In this document: positions 45,451-56,103 of the stretch, one piece after another
Layout: the number at the start of each line of letters is the position of its first letter
Position numbering within the stretch: the first letter of the stretch is position 1
NCBI GenBank assembly: GCA_018136815.1
Contig: CM030931.1
Coordinates: 7,026,399 to 7,090,398 of the forward strand
Source: Isochrysis galbana
Lineage: Eukaryota > Haptophyta > Isochrysidales > Isochrysidaceae
Length of the DNA stretch: 64,000 nucleotides
Direction of reading: 5' to 3'
Position numbers and translations under genes: made by a program
Notes under the pieces: generated by a model
Told to the model about the DNA's origin: nothing
Seen by the model: the letters and a program-made list of their open reading frames with translations, nothing else
Databases searched by the model: none

Positions 45451-45850
45451 CAACTAACTTTATAGTCAGTTGCCATGGAGCGCGCCGGCGACGCCCTCCT
45501 CTCCGTCGGCCCCCCCGCCGCGGGCGGCCCCCCAACCCCATGCATGGAGTAGTCGCTGTCGAAGCGACCGCGTCCGCCCACTGAGGCCGAGCAGGTGCGC
45601 TCAACTCCGGTCGCGCCACACGACCCGTGGCCCCGGCCACACCGCATAGGACAGCCATGCTGGTCCCCCCCATGGGGGGCTGCAGGCTGCAAATCACAGC
45701 ACACCATTGACAGGCTGGCAAGGCCACTCCTCCACTGGGCATGCCTTATGGCAGAGGCCCCTCTCACCCTGGCGAGGGCCGCGGTGCTCCGGCAGCGTGG
45801 CCCAGGACCGGGTGACCCTCATGGGCACACAGCCTCTGCAGCCAAACGCA
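45451..45850 (+). repeat. Family C module, copy 4, with extended downstream repeat
   Basis: The palindrome (CAACTAAC / GTCAGTTG around TTTATA) precedes CC ATGGAGCGCGCC at 45,475. SLSKRPR-like coding and a donor-like GAGCAG|GTGCGC (about 45,594) follow. Similarity to the 49.07 kb copy continues for about 400 bp, through CACTGGGCATGCCTTATGGC to CATGGGCACACAGC. An in-frame TAG shows this copy is decayed. Confidence 0.75.
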
Positions 45851-46059
45851 TCAGTGAGCCAAGCAAGCCCTCCAGAAACACAACCCTGCACACATCACGA
45901 AAGTTGCAAGAGCCTCCCACACGGAACCGCCTGCTAGCAAGCAGGCCGATTCTTCTACTCGAATACCACCGACCCGATTCACCTTCTTCTACACGAATAC
46001 CACTGACCCGATCCACCCCTTCGCCCGACATGCAGGATCCAGACTCAGAGGGCAAGACA

Positions 46060-46470
46060 ACAACATTATGGGCACTCAGCCCCCCCCATCGGTCTTTTCC
46101 CTGGTGAGTCGCCCGACGTGGGTCGGTTCGCCTCACTGGGTTTTCCCTCATTGTAACTTGTGGGGAGTTGGAATCGAAGCCGGGGGTCTGCGAGGGGGGA
46201 AATTTGAAGGGGTGCATATGTGTATGTATCTGTGGCATCAACATAAGTCAAGGCGTACAGGTACAGGCAAGTGCGTTGAGGGTTGTCGTGATGCAGTACC
46301 GGGCTAGTTGGAGTAGTGGTACTAATGCTCAAGTATATTATTGTTATTATTACCATGGGCCTGGTGCAGAGTGTGGGGTTTGGGCAGGGCTTCTGGGTCT
46401 TTGGTTGTGGTTGCCTAGTGTGTCCCGGCTTTTTGTCCTGGTTTCGGGTAGCGGGGGACCTGAAGGCTGA
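46060..46470 (+). repeat. Family F repeat, copy 1
   Basis: Contains TTTTCCCTGGTGAGTCGCCC (donor-like), CGGTTCGCCTCACTGGGTTT, TATGTGTATGTATCTGTGG and AGTACCGGGCTAGT blocks. They recur inverted and in the same order at 53.86-54.33 kb. This may be the 3' part of the element whose first exon is family C or G, but the linkage is unproven. Confidence 0.7.
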
Positions 46471-46764
46471 AGCGAGAAGAGCCGCGTGCCAGCGCCAGCG
46501 CGCTCCATCGCAACCAAGTACCAAGATCAACGTAGTTTGGGGGAGGGCACGAGGCACCTCGTGTGAAGCAAGTTATATGCTGGGGGCGATTTCTGCGCAG
46601 CATAATAGTGTGGGCGCACAGGTAGCAAGAACGCAAGAGCAGAAGCAACATGCGGAGCAGATTCTGCCGGAGGTCTGCAACATCAGTAGCAGCACAACAA
46701 TAGTAAAGTCCATTCATTGGATTGTTGAGGTAGCAAAGCCTATGTTTGGCCCTAGAACGCAGTA
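46471..46764. other. 3' flank of FkbM gene, nothing recognised
   Basis: Mixed sequence. No conserved open frame. Confidence 0.4.
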
Positions 46765-48985
46765 CTAGCCCAATGCTTCCCTCCCCTCCCTTCTACCAAT
46801 CCAACTGTCGCGTCCCCGGCCTCCTTGACCGTCCATGCGGCCCCCAGAGGCGGGAACTCGTCGCCTCATGAGACGCCCGGACGAGCGCACTTGCCCGGTG
46901 AGCTCCCATCCGTCGGCCTCGGCGCGCACGACGTTGTGTCGAAGCCGATTCCGCGCCAGGGGTCGTGGAGCGTCTGCTGTGGCTATAGCGGCAGCGATAG
47001 AAATATTACGGCCCTCGTGGACACACAACCTCCCAATGAGCTCAGCCGCAGTGCCATCCCTCCGGACATGGAAACACAAGCCGCCTCCCAGGCCATACGG
47101 CGAATCGGGCCAAACGCCAACCTGACGATCGCCGGCCACGGAGTTCGAGTCGAGGGAAAGCAATAAATCTGTGTTGTGGGAAAACTCGGCGTGGAGGGAG
47201 CGCGGGTGCAAGTCCCATGGAACAGCAAAGGTATCAGTGCCCATGTCCTTGATCATGTTGTCGGCGTTCTTGAGCTCTGCAGAGATTGAAGCCTATGAAG
47301 ATGGGTGAGCAGGAAGGGAATGGCTCGAGAAGGGACCCAAAGCGACGGGGCAGAACACCCTCTGTTGGCTTGACGGCTGGGCTGGACCGTTGAAAAGCAT
47401 CTGTGAAAGGGCTCAAACGCAGGCTGATCCTCTGCAATTGGGGTTGGATCCTACCTGCGTTACTCTCCTCAGTGAGGGTAATGGCACCGTAGCCCAATCA
47501 CTGCGAACGTCGAACCTCCCTTTTCGAGCCCCTACGAGATGCCATATGCTGTACCCAGCGTCTGCAAGCCGTTGCAGGGACGCCGGATACTTCTTAAGGT
47601 CCGATAGTGGCGAGCGGCGCTCGGCGACCCCAGGTGTATACTCAGTGAGGATCATGATTGGGGGGAATTTACGGAGCATTTGCTCAGCACCAAGAAGGAC
47701 AGACGGCTCGAAGCCCTCTACGTCCAACTTCATACCGCACGATTGTTCAGCGACAAACCTGAATTGTCACGGCAAAAGTGCGCATCGATCGCGACGGAGC
47801 TCACAGCTCTGATTGGCAGAAACAGCTTGCTCAGGGCTTCACAATTTGACAACGCGGACGAAAAGCCATGCAACGAGCTCTCACAATTGTGCATGCCCGG
47901 GGTGCTTGCAGCTTACTGATCCAGAGTTTCCGAGAGCACAGATACTGGGTAAGTGGTTGATCTGAATGCAGGGTCGACATTGAGCCCTCCAATCGATGCA
48001 GTGCCCCAAATGCCCTTCTGAGGCACTTGCAACGTCAGATTCTGACCAGCAACATCTGATGCGACTGTATGTCTGACGTGCACCCGATGTGACAGGTTAT
48101 TGAGGGCAAGGCCGAGCTCCAGGAAGGCTCGGAAGGCGGGCACCTGCGCAAAGGACGTGGTAACGATCTGGTTCCGGCCTTGCCCGACGACAGGAAAGAA
48201 GGGTGGTGCATTTCCATCTCACCGGTTCAAATGCGAGGACGCGGCAGCCAAGTTTCGCAGCAAAAAGCGAGTAATATCCAAAGTTTGCGCCGACGTCCAG
48301 GACAAGTCCTCCCTTGGCACAACAGCTCTCTGTCAGCCGCCGCCAGTAGAGATTGTAGAGCGGCTCGACGACGCGATTGGCTGCCATGCCTGCCGAGACA
48401 TCGATATCTTGGATGCCTGAAGTGTACCTGAATACCGTTGGAATTTGGGGTCTTGGATTGTGATGCACGTACACTTCCCCCAGGGCAGCGGTGGTGGCCG
48501 TCGCGAACGAAAACGGTCAGGTGCGAGGAGCGAGCAAAGCAGGAGACAGCGCACGGCATGGTGAACGATGGCTGCGTTGCCGTGCGCGCTGCGAAAACGC
48601 TGATGCCTCGCTTGCGCAACACTTGGAGCGGCGGCTCCGACGGCGGCGGCGGCGGCGGCGCGGTCTCCGGTACGAGGGTGAGGACGTCAGCGAGCGGGGC
48701 CGGCGACTGCTGGGTGAGACCAGTGTGCCCGCAGTCTGCGCAGTCAGTTCCCAGCTCGCACTTGACCCTTGCAGGGCGGCGGAGGCTGGCGGATGAGCCG
48801 TCGTCGCAGATTCCATCAGAGGCGGAAAGGCAGCTGTTGGAGCACGGGAGGTAGGGCGCGTCGTGGTGTCTGCGTCTGTGCGGGCGCGTGCGCTGCCCGT
48901 ACACGCCATGCGCCGCCAGGACGGCCATCGTCAGCGTATAGAGAGAGCGCAAGGAGGGGAGCGGCCGGCGCCCATGACGCGCCAT
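46765..48985 (-). CDS. FkbM-type methyltransferase with N-terminal Cys-rich module, multi-exon, secreted or membrane-anchored
   Basis: Exons 48143-47917, 47758-47455 and 47292-46765 join in phase, and an upstream exon ends at 48223. The first exon starts at 48985 (MARHGRRPLPSLRSLYTLTM), whose basic residues and hydrophobic stretch fit a signal peptide or anchor. It is followed by CSNSCLSASDGICDDG, CELGTDCADCG and a Pro-rich linker. Methyltransferase motif I is LVLDVGANFGYYSLFAAKLG with VLAFEP. The FkbM core continues with VHVRHTVASDVAGQ, KLDVEGFEPSVLLGAEQML and IMILTEYTPG. FkbM enzymes transfer methyl groups from S-adenosylmethionine, often to hydroxyls of glycans or secondary metabolites. 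A 160-residue C-terminal extension has no known domain. The junction between the Cys-rich exon and the exon with motif I (about 48,470-48,620) is unresolved. Confidence 0.85.
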
Positions 48986-49068
48986 CGAGGGCGCGCACGG
49001 GGTGGGGCGCGGAGGGTCTCTCGCACGCGGGATGCGTGATGCGGGTTAGTTCTTCTCTAAAAGGGAAC

Positions 49069-49490
49069 CAACTAACTTTATAGTCAGTTGCCATGGAGCG
49101 CGCCGCCGCTCCCCTCCTCTCTTTCGGGCTTCGGGCTCGCCGCCAAGGGCGGCCGGGCGGCCCCCATGGAGCAGTCGCTGTCGAAGCGACCGCGTCCGCC
49201 CGCTGAGGCCGAGCAGGTGCGTGCGACTCCGGTCGCGCCACACGGCCCGTGGCCCCGGCCACACCATGCACCATGCAGGACAGCCATGCTAGATGCTAGC
49301 CCCCCCCCCCCTTCCCCCATGGGGGGCTTCAGGCTGCAGACCTCGGCCTGTCAGCGCCAGGCTAGTAGAGCCATTCATCCACTGGGCATGCCTTATGGCA
49401 GAGGCCCCTCTCGCCCTGGTGAGGACCGCGCTGCCCCGGCAGCGTGGCCCAGGACCGGGTGGCCCTCATGGGCACACAGCACACATTGTC
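49069..49490 (+). repeat. Family C module, copy 5, with extended downstream repeat
   Basis: The palindrome at 49069-49090 is followed by ATGGAGCGCGCC at 49,093, then SLSKRPRPPAEAEQ and the donor-like GTGCGTGC at 49,216. It is a direct repeat of 45,451-45,850, so the two copies bracket the FkbM gene. The start codon and the KRPR segment are in different frames. Confidence 0.75.
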
Positions 49491-49924
49491 GCATCCAGAG
49501 TATTTTATTTACTCTTCTAGGCGGATGCGGTGCTTCTATCAATGTGCAGTGTGTGAGAAAATTGAGTGACAGACTGAAGGACCCACCCCACCCACCTACG
49601 CGACCGCCACTGACCCACTTCACCCTTCACCCTCCCGCACGACTCACTAAGGCTGTGAACACCCACCGGCCATACCAAACGTGTTTCAACCTGGTAGTGG
49701 CCCACAGCTACATAGACTGGTAGTGTTAGTGGACCATAGCTACATAGACTGGTAGTGTTAGTGGCGAAAGTGGTGGGTGTTAACATGTTAACACTGTTAA
49801 CTGACGGATCCGAGGTTACCACTGCCTCGGATGGGAACGGAGGGAACGGAAGGGAAGCGGCGAGAGGCGCGGCGGAAGTTGGGGAGTGGCCAATGACGGG
49901 CTGGACCACCTCCTCAGCAGAGAA
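49491..49924. repeat. Short tandem (32 bp x 2) and an 18 bp perfect palindrome
   Basis: AGCTACATAGACTGGTAGTG recurs at 49,706 and 49,738. The palindrome GTGTTAACATGTTAACAC lies at 49,777-49,794 and resembles the GTTAACAC subterminal motif of the 16.8 kb hAT-like element. Confidence 0.75.
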
Positions 49925-50165
49925 AGGCGGGAGGACGGGCTTGGGCGAGGGCGAGCGCGACGACGGAGCGGACATGGCTGGGCGGATCGGGATGGATAGG
50001 CTGGGGCTGAGGGATTGGAGAGGTTTGGTATTGAGGTAGTGTTGAGAACGAGGGACGAGAACGGGGACGAGAACGAGGACGAGAGCGACGAACGAAGAAC
50101 GACAGCCGACAGACGGCTAGAGGCCGATGGACCGACGAGATGACACTACACTCACATCAACACTC
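49925..50165 (-). repeat. Family G first-exon module, copy 1
   Basis: On the minus strand a CGTTCTCGTCC-rich leader runs into ATG at 49,975 encoding MSAPSSRSPSPKPVLPPFS. The mirror copy is at 54,760-55,008. The frame stays open for about 150 codons without a recognisable domain. Confidence 0.7.
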
Positions 50166-51491
50166 TCCACACTAACGTATCCCTATCACGGAACGCACAG
50201 GAACCCGCTGGCAGATCGAACAAGGAAGAGAATGCCGACAAGAGAGCGACGGGGCGACGGACGATCCGACGGGGCGACAGTTACGCACAGGAATAAGGAG
50301 GGAATCTTTCGAAAACCCTTAAGTGATTTGATGAAGACCGAAGTAAGATAGCGCCACGATATAATCCAACGGCCAACACCTGAGGGGGAATCAGGGTCAC
50401 ACATGGGGCGGTTCCTTGCACCGGCGATACCTGACCGCGCGACTTAGCCTAAAACGCGAGGAGCACGCAAGGAGGTAAGCCAGGTGGGGGGCAAGCAGGC
50501 GACAAAGGAGGCGATAAAGGAGGCGAGGGCAACAAGGGCGAATGGACGAATGTAGGACACTACGACGGTGACTCGTGGCTAGCCTGCAAGGAGGGAACAA
50601 AGAAACGCAAACAACTTCTAAAACAAAAAGGTCGATCGCGGATGCGACACCCCCTTGCTAGAATCGAGCTTCCATGCGAGAGAACAATGAATGAGCGAAA
50701 CAAAACCATGCAAGGGAGGAGCAAAGACGAAACAGCTAAACGAAAGGGCAGCCACACCCGTCCGGACGGTTAGGTGAAGAATCGGCGGTCGGCACGGCAG
50801 TCCGCAAGACCGCAGGATTCAGCATAATAGTCCCCTCTCTTCTCTCTTCTACGAGAGTTTTACCTGAGGGTTTAGGCGGTGTGGCTAACGCCCAACTATT
50901 ACACGGCTGGCCCTGTAACACTTGCTCCGGGGGGGGTTAAGTCCGTGGTCCTGCAAGGCGATTTTCGTGCGGACAGAAAACAAGAGAGCTCCACGCGGGG
51001 GAAACTATTCGGCGGCCGCGGGGGGGAAATTCGGCGACCGCAGGGGGGAAATTCGGCGACCGCAGGGGGAGGGACCGGAAAGGAATTCCCGTACGTTCCC
51101 GTACCCCGATCAAACATAAACGACGGCGTTAAGCGATATCGAAGAGAGCGTGACAGTCGCGATTGTCAGAAGAACGCAGAGGGTGTATCGAGGAGAGAGA
51201 CGAGGGCGCGATCCGATGGCGACAAGCGAGCGAAGGCCTCCGTGCGACAGCGAACGAAGGCCGGCGAGGCAAGCGCAGGGTGCGGAAATGCGTGGGAGCC
51301 AAACCACGGGGAACCGCGCGACGGCGTAAACGTATACCACCACTGTCCGAGCAGAAACGACGCACGCTGCGGCTGTGGCAGCGGGCTAGAGGACCGGGCC
51401 TCAGTAGGAAGGAAGAGAGCGGGCAAAGCACCGACATGTGCTACAGGTGAGTCGTGCGGGAGTGAGGCGAGACGCGGCGAACGGCGCGGAA
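50166..51491. other. Intergenic, repeat-like, no gene recognised
   Basis: An imperfect triple repeat of GGGGGGAAATTCGGCGACCG type lies at about 51,020-51,070. Long open frames on both strands have Arg/Gly- or Arg/Ser-biased composition and no domain. Confidence 0.4.
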
Positions 51492-51726
51492 TCACCCGAT
51501 CCGATGCGACTCGCCAGATGGCACTTCCCTGGCCGCCATCACCTGGTATTCAAAAGGGGCATTGGCTGACTCGGCGTAAGCTTTGCCGTGCCTGCCGTAG
51601 TGGCGTAGCCACTGCTCCATGATATCATTGTCGTCGGAGAGGGCCGGATCTTCGGGAGGAGCGGCGTGGCGCTTAGCGCGGCGTCGAGTCTCCCGATCCT
51701 CCTGGTGGGAAGATTTGGTTGGCATC
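51492..51726 (-). CDS. Small unrecognised ORF
   Basis: From ATG 51,726 the frame reads MPTKSSHQEDRETRRRAKRH, then a plausible helical segment (NDIMEQWLRHYGRHGKAYAE), and stops at 51,492, 77 residues in total. No family is recognised. It lies between family G repeats, so it may be an exon of a mobile element. Confidence 0.25.
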
Positions 51727-51966
51727 GCTCTGTTAGGCCGGGACCGCGTTGTTGGGGTTTCCTTTTTTGGTGGGAGGGAGGGCCGATGGAGGCGCGAGGA
51801 GGAGAGACACACCTGCACCGCGCGATGGACACGGAGCCCGCGGCCGCCGGTGAGCCGGGAGCGCCAAGTGAGCGAGAGAGAGGGATGTGAGAAAAAGTCG
51901 AAGAAGATGAAAACTCAGCCCGCGTAGCTGGGGGTTACCGCGCGTGTTGAGAGTGGGGGAGCGTAA

Positions 51967-52533
51967 TTAGCTTTGTAATAATAATAATAGTGTGGCTACC
52001 CAAAAAAGAAAATCAGCTGGCCCTCTTTTGACGGAACGCGACTTTCCTGCTGAATGTAGCTCTGCCTGCAACATGCTGCTGTCGACGGCAAGGCTGTTGC
52101 GAACAGCTTCGACGAGGGCGACAATGAGCTCCTGCCGGTTCTTGTAGGCAGGCGCTCGAAGACCCCGCACACGCAAATGCAGCTGCAGTTCCGCCTTCCT
52201 CATCCTGCGCACGTCCACCTCGAGCACCGCCTCCATCTGCATGGCCTGTTCCGCGAGTAGCTGCTCGGGAATGGCCTGCTCTTCGTCGCCCGCACCCAGG
52301 CTCGCATCTCCATCACCACGGGCACCGATGCCCTCTTCTTCAGTCTCGTCGTCCTCCTCTCCCATGCAGCCTGTCTCGTCGGCCTCCTCATCATCATCCT
52401 TCTCTGCGTCCTCTTCCTCGTCATTCCCCTCCGACTCCTGAGCATCAGCATTGGCCCTGGCGAAGAAGTTGTCGGCCTCATTGTCCGAGGGGAGTTCCTC
52501 CCGCTCCACATCGTCCTCGTCCACATCAGTCAT
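51967..52533 (-). CDS. Acidic protein with C-terminal SAP-like motif
   Basis: A frame of 188 residues from ATG 52,533 (MTDVDEDDVEREELPSDNEA). Residues 1-95 are very acidic. At about residues 120-160 the pattern MRKAELQLHLRVRGL-x-APAYKNRQELIVAL matches a SAP motif, a helix-turn-helix that binds A/T-rich DNA in nuclear proteins. A short basic patch (GKSRSVKRG) follows. An upstream in-frame ATG (52,833) would add a Pro/Gly-rich segment and is less likely. It is transcribed divergently from the INSIG-like gene. A nuclear chromatin or RNA-processing role is inferred from the SAP motif only. Confidence 0.55.
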   Translation of the reverse strand: MTDVDEDDVEREELPSDNEADNFFARANADAQESEGNDEEEDAEKDDDEEADETGCMGEEDDETEEEGIGARGDGDASLGAGDEEQAIPEQLLAEQAMQMEAVLEVDVRRMRKAELQLHLRVRGLRAPAYKNRQELIVALVEAVRNSLAVDSSMLQAELHSAGKSRSVKRGPADFLFWVATLLLLLQS

Positions 52534-53034
52534 GTCGTCACAGCCTCCCCCCCCCCCGGGCGCGCCATCGCCTCGCTGCGCTGCCGCGCCAGACTCGCTC
52601 AGGGGGAGGGGGAGGGGGAGGGGGGGAGGGGCGCCCCGGCCCCGGCGCCCCGGAGCACAAATCACGATCGAGCTTTTCCCACAATTTTTGAGTCGCCAAT
52701 TACTGTACACGCCATGAAACTTGCTGGCCCCCCGTCGGGAACAACACACGCGAAGCCCCGTTTTAGGTGCTTCTCGCCGCCCATAAGGAGTTAAAGTTTT
52801 TTCTCTCGCTCTAAAAGGGAAGGCATCTTGCATCTTGCCCTCGCAACTGGGTGTACGTTAGAAGTTATAGCGTCGTAGGACATCTCTCTTGCCGCTCGCG
52901 GGGCCGACAAGGCGGACAGGAGGAGGGGGGGATAGGGGAGGGTTGCAAGCAGGGCCCACCGCGCGAGAGGAGGGAGAGAGAGAAGGCTTGAGGGTAAGAG
53001 GGCGCGCGGGTCGTCCAGAGAGAGCGGCCGGAGG
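52534..53034. promoter_or_regulatory. Shared divergent promoter region
   Basis: About 500 bp between the start codons of the SAP-like (-) and INSIG-like (+) genes. It includes a (GGGGGA)n-like G-tract at 52,600-52,627. The call rests on gene orientation; no defined element is visible. Confidence 0.4.
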
Positions 53035-53733
53035 ATGCGCCCCCTGCCTCCTACGCGCGTCTGGCTCCAGCAGACGAGCGGCATGTTTTTGGCATCGGCC
53101 GTGCTTGGCCCATTGTGCGATGGCTGCCACTCCCGGCACGACGTGCTCCACTACGTGCCGCAGCCAGGCAAGCTCGTTCTACCACCGCTCTCGCATGCAC
53201 AGGACGCGGCACCGCTCTTTGAGACCTGCTGGTGGGTCCCGCTCATGTTTGGGCTTGCTGGGATCATCCTGGGCACCTCACACCCATACCTTGACCGAGT
53301 GGTGTCAGAAGAGCGTTTTGGACGCGAGCCACGCTCCCCGCCTGGTTGGGTCGCTACTATGGTTGTTATTTCTTGCTTCTGCGCAAGCTATGAGCTCTCG
53401 GGCGTGCTCGCACAGGCGGCCATCCTCAATGGAAATGCCGACCATTTGTGGACTGTCGACGCGCCACTCTTTGCAGTTGCTGCTGCCATCTTCGCCGCCT
53501 TCGAACGCACCATTGGAGGTGGCTTCATGGCTCTCTTGACAGCAGTGGCTGGTCCAGTCGTGGAAATCTCCCTGATCAACTTCTTTCATCTCTACACATA
53601 CTCTGCCCCAGACTTCTGGGGTATTCCTAGCTGGATCCCTTGGGTTTATGCCGCAGGGGCTCCTGCAGTGGGAGCGCTTGGCCGTCAAACTATTTTTGTC
53701 TTAGACGAGCAGTACCGCGCCAAGCAGCAGTAG
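53035..53733 (+). CDS. INSIG-like integral membrane protein
   Basis: A single-exon protein of 232 residues. The N-terminal block SAVLGPLCDGCHSRHDVLHY is followed by ETCWWVPLMFGLAGIILGTS, the arrangement of INSIG-domain proteins in plants and algae. About five or six hydrophobic segments are visible, including the last around ISLINFFHLYTY and WVYAAGAPAVGAL. Animal INSIGs sit in the ER and control sterol sensing. Plant and algal members are often predicted in plastids and their function is not established, so sterol regulation is not claimed here. The C-terminus is short (DEQYRAKQQ). Confidence 0.8.
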   Translation: MRPLPPTRVWLQQTSGMFLASAVLGPLCDGCHSRHDVLHYVPQPGKLVLPPLSHAQDAAPLFETCWWVPLMFGLAGIILGTSHPYLDRVVSEERFGREPRSPPGWVATMVVISCFCASYELSGVLAQAAILNGNADHLWTVDAPLFAVAAAIFAAFERTIGGGFMALLTAVAGPVVEISLINFFHLYTYSAPDFWGIPSWIPWVYAAGAPAVGALGRQTIFVLDEQYRAKQQ

Positions 53734-53855
53734 CCTGAAGATTCAATACGTGAGCTATGAATCAGCATGGGCGATGCTGCAGCTTTTCATTCTAGCGCCC
53801 TAGAATGTGACGGGGGCTTAGACGTTACTAACTTAGACTTTCACTTGCAATATTA

Positions 53856-54335
53856 GCCACACCAAAAAGCCTGCCCGGAACCCGCACTCCGAACCGGGCC
53901 CATGGTAGCGCACCTGGGCCGCACCCCCGAAACCAAAGAAAAAGGAAGGAGGGGGGGAAGGGAAAGAAAAAGAGGCGGAGCGAAGGGAAGTAAGAAGTAA
54001 GGGCGGTGTCGGATAGATATAATCATAATCATATCACATTTGACGACATCTGACATCTGAGCGTTAGTTAGTACCACTACTCCCACTAGCCCGGTACTAT
54101 CACGACACCCCTCAGTGCACCTGCCCGTACGCCTTGGCGTATGTTGACACCACAGACACATACGCATATGTACCCCTTCGAATCTCCCCCCTCGTAGTCC
54201 CTCGGCTCCCATGACCGATGATAAGCTGATAACTAGCGCCCCACAGCAATTACAATTACAATGGACAATGGGCGAAAACCCAGTGAGGCGAACCGACCTA
54301 CGTCGGGCAACTCACCAGGGAAAAGCACCGGGGAG
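53856..54335 (-). repeat. Family F repeat, copy 2
   Basis: Inverted counterpart of 46,060-46,470. It carries a reverse-complement GTTGCCCGACGTAGGTCGGT block near 54,300, TATGCGTATGTGTCTGTGG near 54,160 and AGTACCGGGCTAGT near 54,090. Confidence 0.7.
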
Positions 54336-54429
54336 GCGGGGGGGAGGAACCTCTCGTCCGTGAAGCTGAACGGCCCTTTCAGCTCTCAGCTCTCGCCGCG
54401 AGCAATCATCGAGGAATAAAAAATAAAAA

Positions 54430-54600
54430 ATAAAAATCATTAATATTCTCACCGCACACGCGGCCGCGGACCCACTACCACTCCTTTTTTTCACGCAGCA
54501 AACTTTTTACACCCCCACTCCTGCGGCCCTTCTCCCCCCGCCATCAGGCGACTCCCCCCGTGCACCACTAGGGACCAAATAAAATTTTTGACGCCGACAC
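54430..54600 (+). repeat. Family B repeat, copy 6
   Basis: TTAATATTCTCACCGCACAC, then GCGGCCGCGGACCCACTACC, and ends GCGACTCCCCCCGTGCACCA. Collinear with 55,360-55,500. Confidence 0.75.
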
Positions 54601-54759
54601 CCGATACCATCACAAGGATGCGGTAATATACTTACTACTACTAGAAATAACTTTCTTCGGTCCATAAAGACACACACCGGAGCACCAGAGAGGGATATCA
54701 CAAAAAAAAAACTTCTGAAGATTCAGGGCTACACACCTACTAGTTATGGGACTTCCCTT
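54601..54759. other. Spacer
   Basis: A/T-rich short spacer, nothing recognised. Confidence 0.4.
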
Positions 54760-55008
54760 CGCTGTGGAGAGTGTTGACGTGAGTGTGGTGTCATCTCGTC
54801 GGTCCAGCGGACCCTAACTAACCGTCTGTCGTCTGTCGTTCTTCGTTCGTCGCTCTCGTTCCCGTTCCCGTTCTCGTCCCTCGTTCTCAACACTACCTCA
54901 ATACCAAACCTCTCCAATCCCTTAGCCTCAGCCTATCAATCCCGATCCGCCCAGCCATGACCGCTCCGTCGTCGCGCTCGCCCTCGCCCAAGCCCGTCCT
55001 CCCGCCTT
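54760..55008 (+). repeat. Family G first-exon module, copy 2
   Basis: Mirror of 49,925-50,165. It encodes MTAPSSRSPSPKPVLPP from ATG 54,957 and then joins a family A repeat at about 55,010. Confidence 0.7.
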
Positions 55009-55350
55009 CCTCTGGCCATGGCCATAGTGCGCGCCTGCGGCTTGCGGCCCCTCTTCAAGTCCCCAGGTGGCATGGAGGGACCTGGGAGCACAGCTCAGGG
55101 GGCAGGCGAGGCTGGGGCATGGCCCTGGCCCCTCCTGCCTCTCCCTCGCTGGCACTCCGCGCCCCTGTAGGTCGACTGGAGACTGGAGCTGGCTGGTGGC
55201 TGGGGGCTCCTGATCAGGGGGGCCCAAGGGGAGGCGGAGGGGTTGGTCAGAGCGATGTCGATGGGCTGGCCACGACAGGCCAAGGCGGGCGAATCAGGCG
55301 AGCTCGTGGGGAGAGGAATGGGTAACTTTGGCATTGTGCTCCTGGCAAAC
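55009..55350 (+). repeat. Family A repeat, copy 2 (without the hairpin end)
   Basis: It runs from CCCCAGGTGGCATGGAGG through CCTCCTGCCTCTCCCTCGCT and GATGGGCTGGCCACGACAGG, and stops after GTGCTCCTGGCAAACCAG, where family B copy 7 begins. Nearly collinear with the reverse complement of 63,594-64,000. Confidence 0.75.
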
Positions 55351-55510
55351 CAGTATTAAACCTTTTAATAGTCTCACCGCACACGCGGCCGTGGACCCTC
55401 TACTTTCTACTCACGTAGGAAACTTTCTACACCCCCACTTCCCCGGCCCTTCTCCCCCCGCCATAAGGCGACTCCCCCCGTGCACTACTAGGGGGATAGG
55501 GGTGAAGGGC
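55351..55510 (+). repeat. Family B repeat, copy 7
   Basis: TTTTAATAGTCTCACCGCAC through GGAAACTTTCTACACCCCCA to CGTGCACTACTAGGGGG. Confidence 0.75.
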
Positions 55511-55679
55511 TTAGATATGGTCCGGTGGCCCGCGCCCCCCCCGGTGATCATTCCCCCCCTTCCTCCTGTGTCTCCGAGTGGGCGGCGGTCTCAGCCCCGA
55601 CTTATCCTGTAAACAGGTGCGGGACTTACCTATTTTCCGGTGAGCGGAGCTCTCGCTCCGCCCACCCCCTTCTCCGCGC

Positions 55680-56103
55680 TCTCTCTCCCCTCTCCTGCGG
55701 CACGCGCGATGGCGCGCCTGCGGCAGGCCTGCAGCTGCCTGCTGGCGACCCCTGGAGGCTCATGGAGGCCAGCTCTGGGGGCAGAGGAGGCTGGGACTGG
55801 GCCCTGGTCTCCCCTGCCTCTCCCTCGCTGGCGCTCCTGAGCCTCTGGGGCCCCCAATCTGCACCTGTCTGCCTGTCGACCAGGGGGGGAGGGGGGTTGG
55901 AGCAATGGGCTGGCCACGAGGGGCCAGGATGGGCGAATGGGGCGAGCCTGTGGGGAAGGGAGTGGGTCAGTAGGGCAGTGGCCTCCTGGCAAGCCATCAG
56001 GCGTGCCAGGAGGATGGGTGGTTCCTCCCCCATGGCAGGGGAGGAGTGGAGAGAGGGGGGGGCTCGTGCCCCCCCATGGGTCAACCAAGTATAAACTTAG
56101 TTG
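55680..56103 (+). repeat. Family A repeat, copy 3, complete hairpin end
   Basis: Ends with the stem-loop GGGGGGCTCGTGCCCCCC, then CATGGGT, then a palindrome (CAACCAAG / CTTAGTTG around TATAAA, 56,082-56,103). Confidence 0.8.

Noticed and set aside
50879-51622. 247-codon plus-strand frame
   Set aside because: Arg/Gly/Glu-biased, overlaps other open frames on both strands, no domain or start context.
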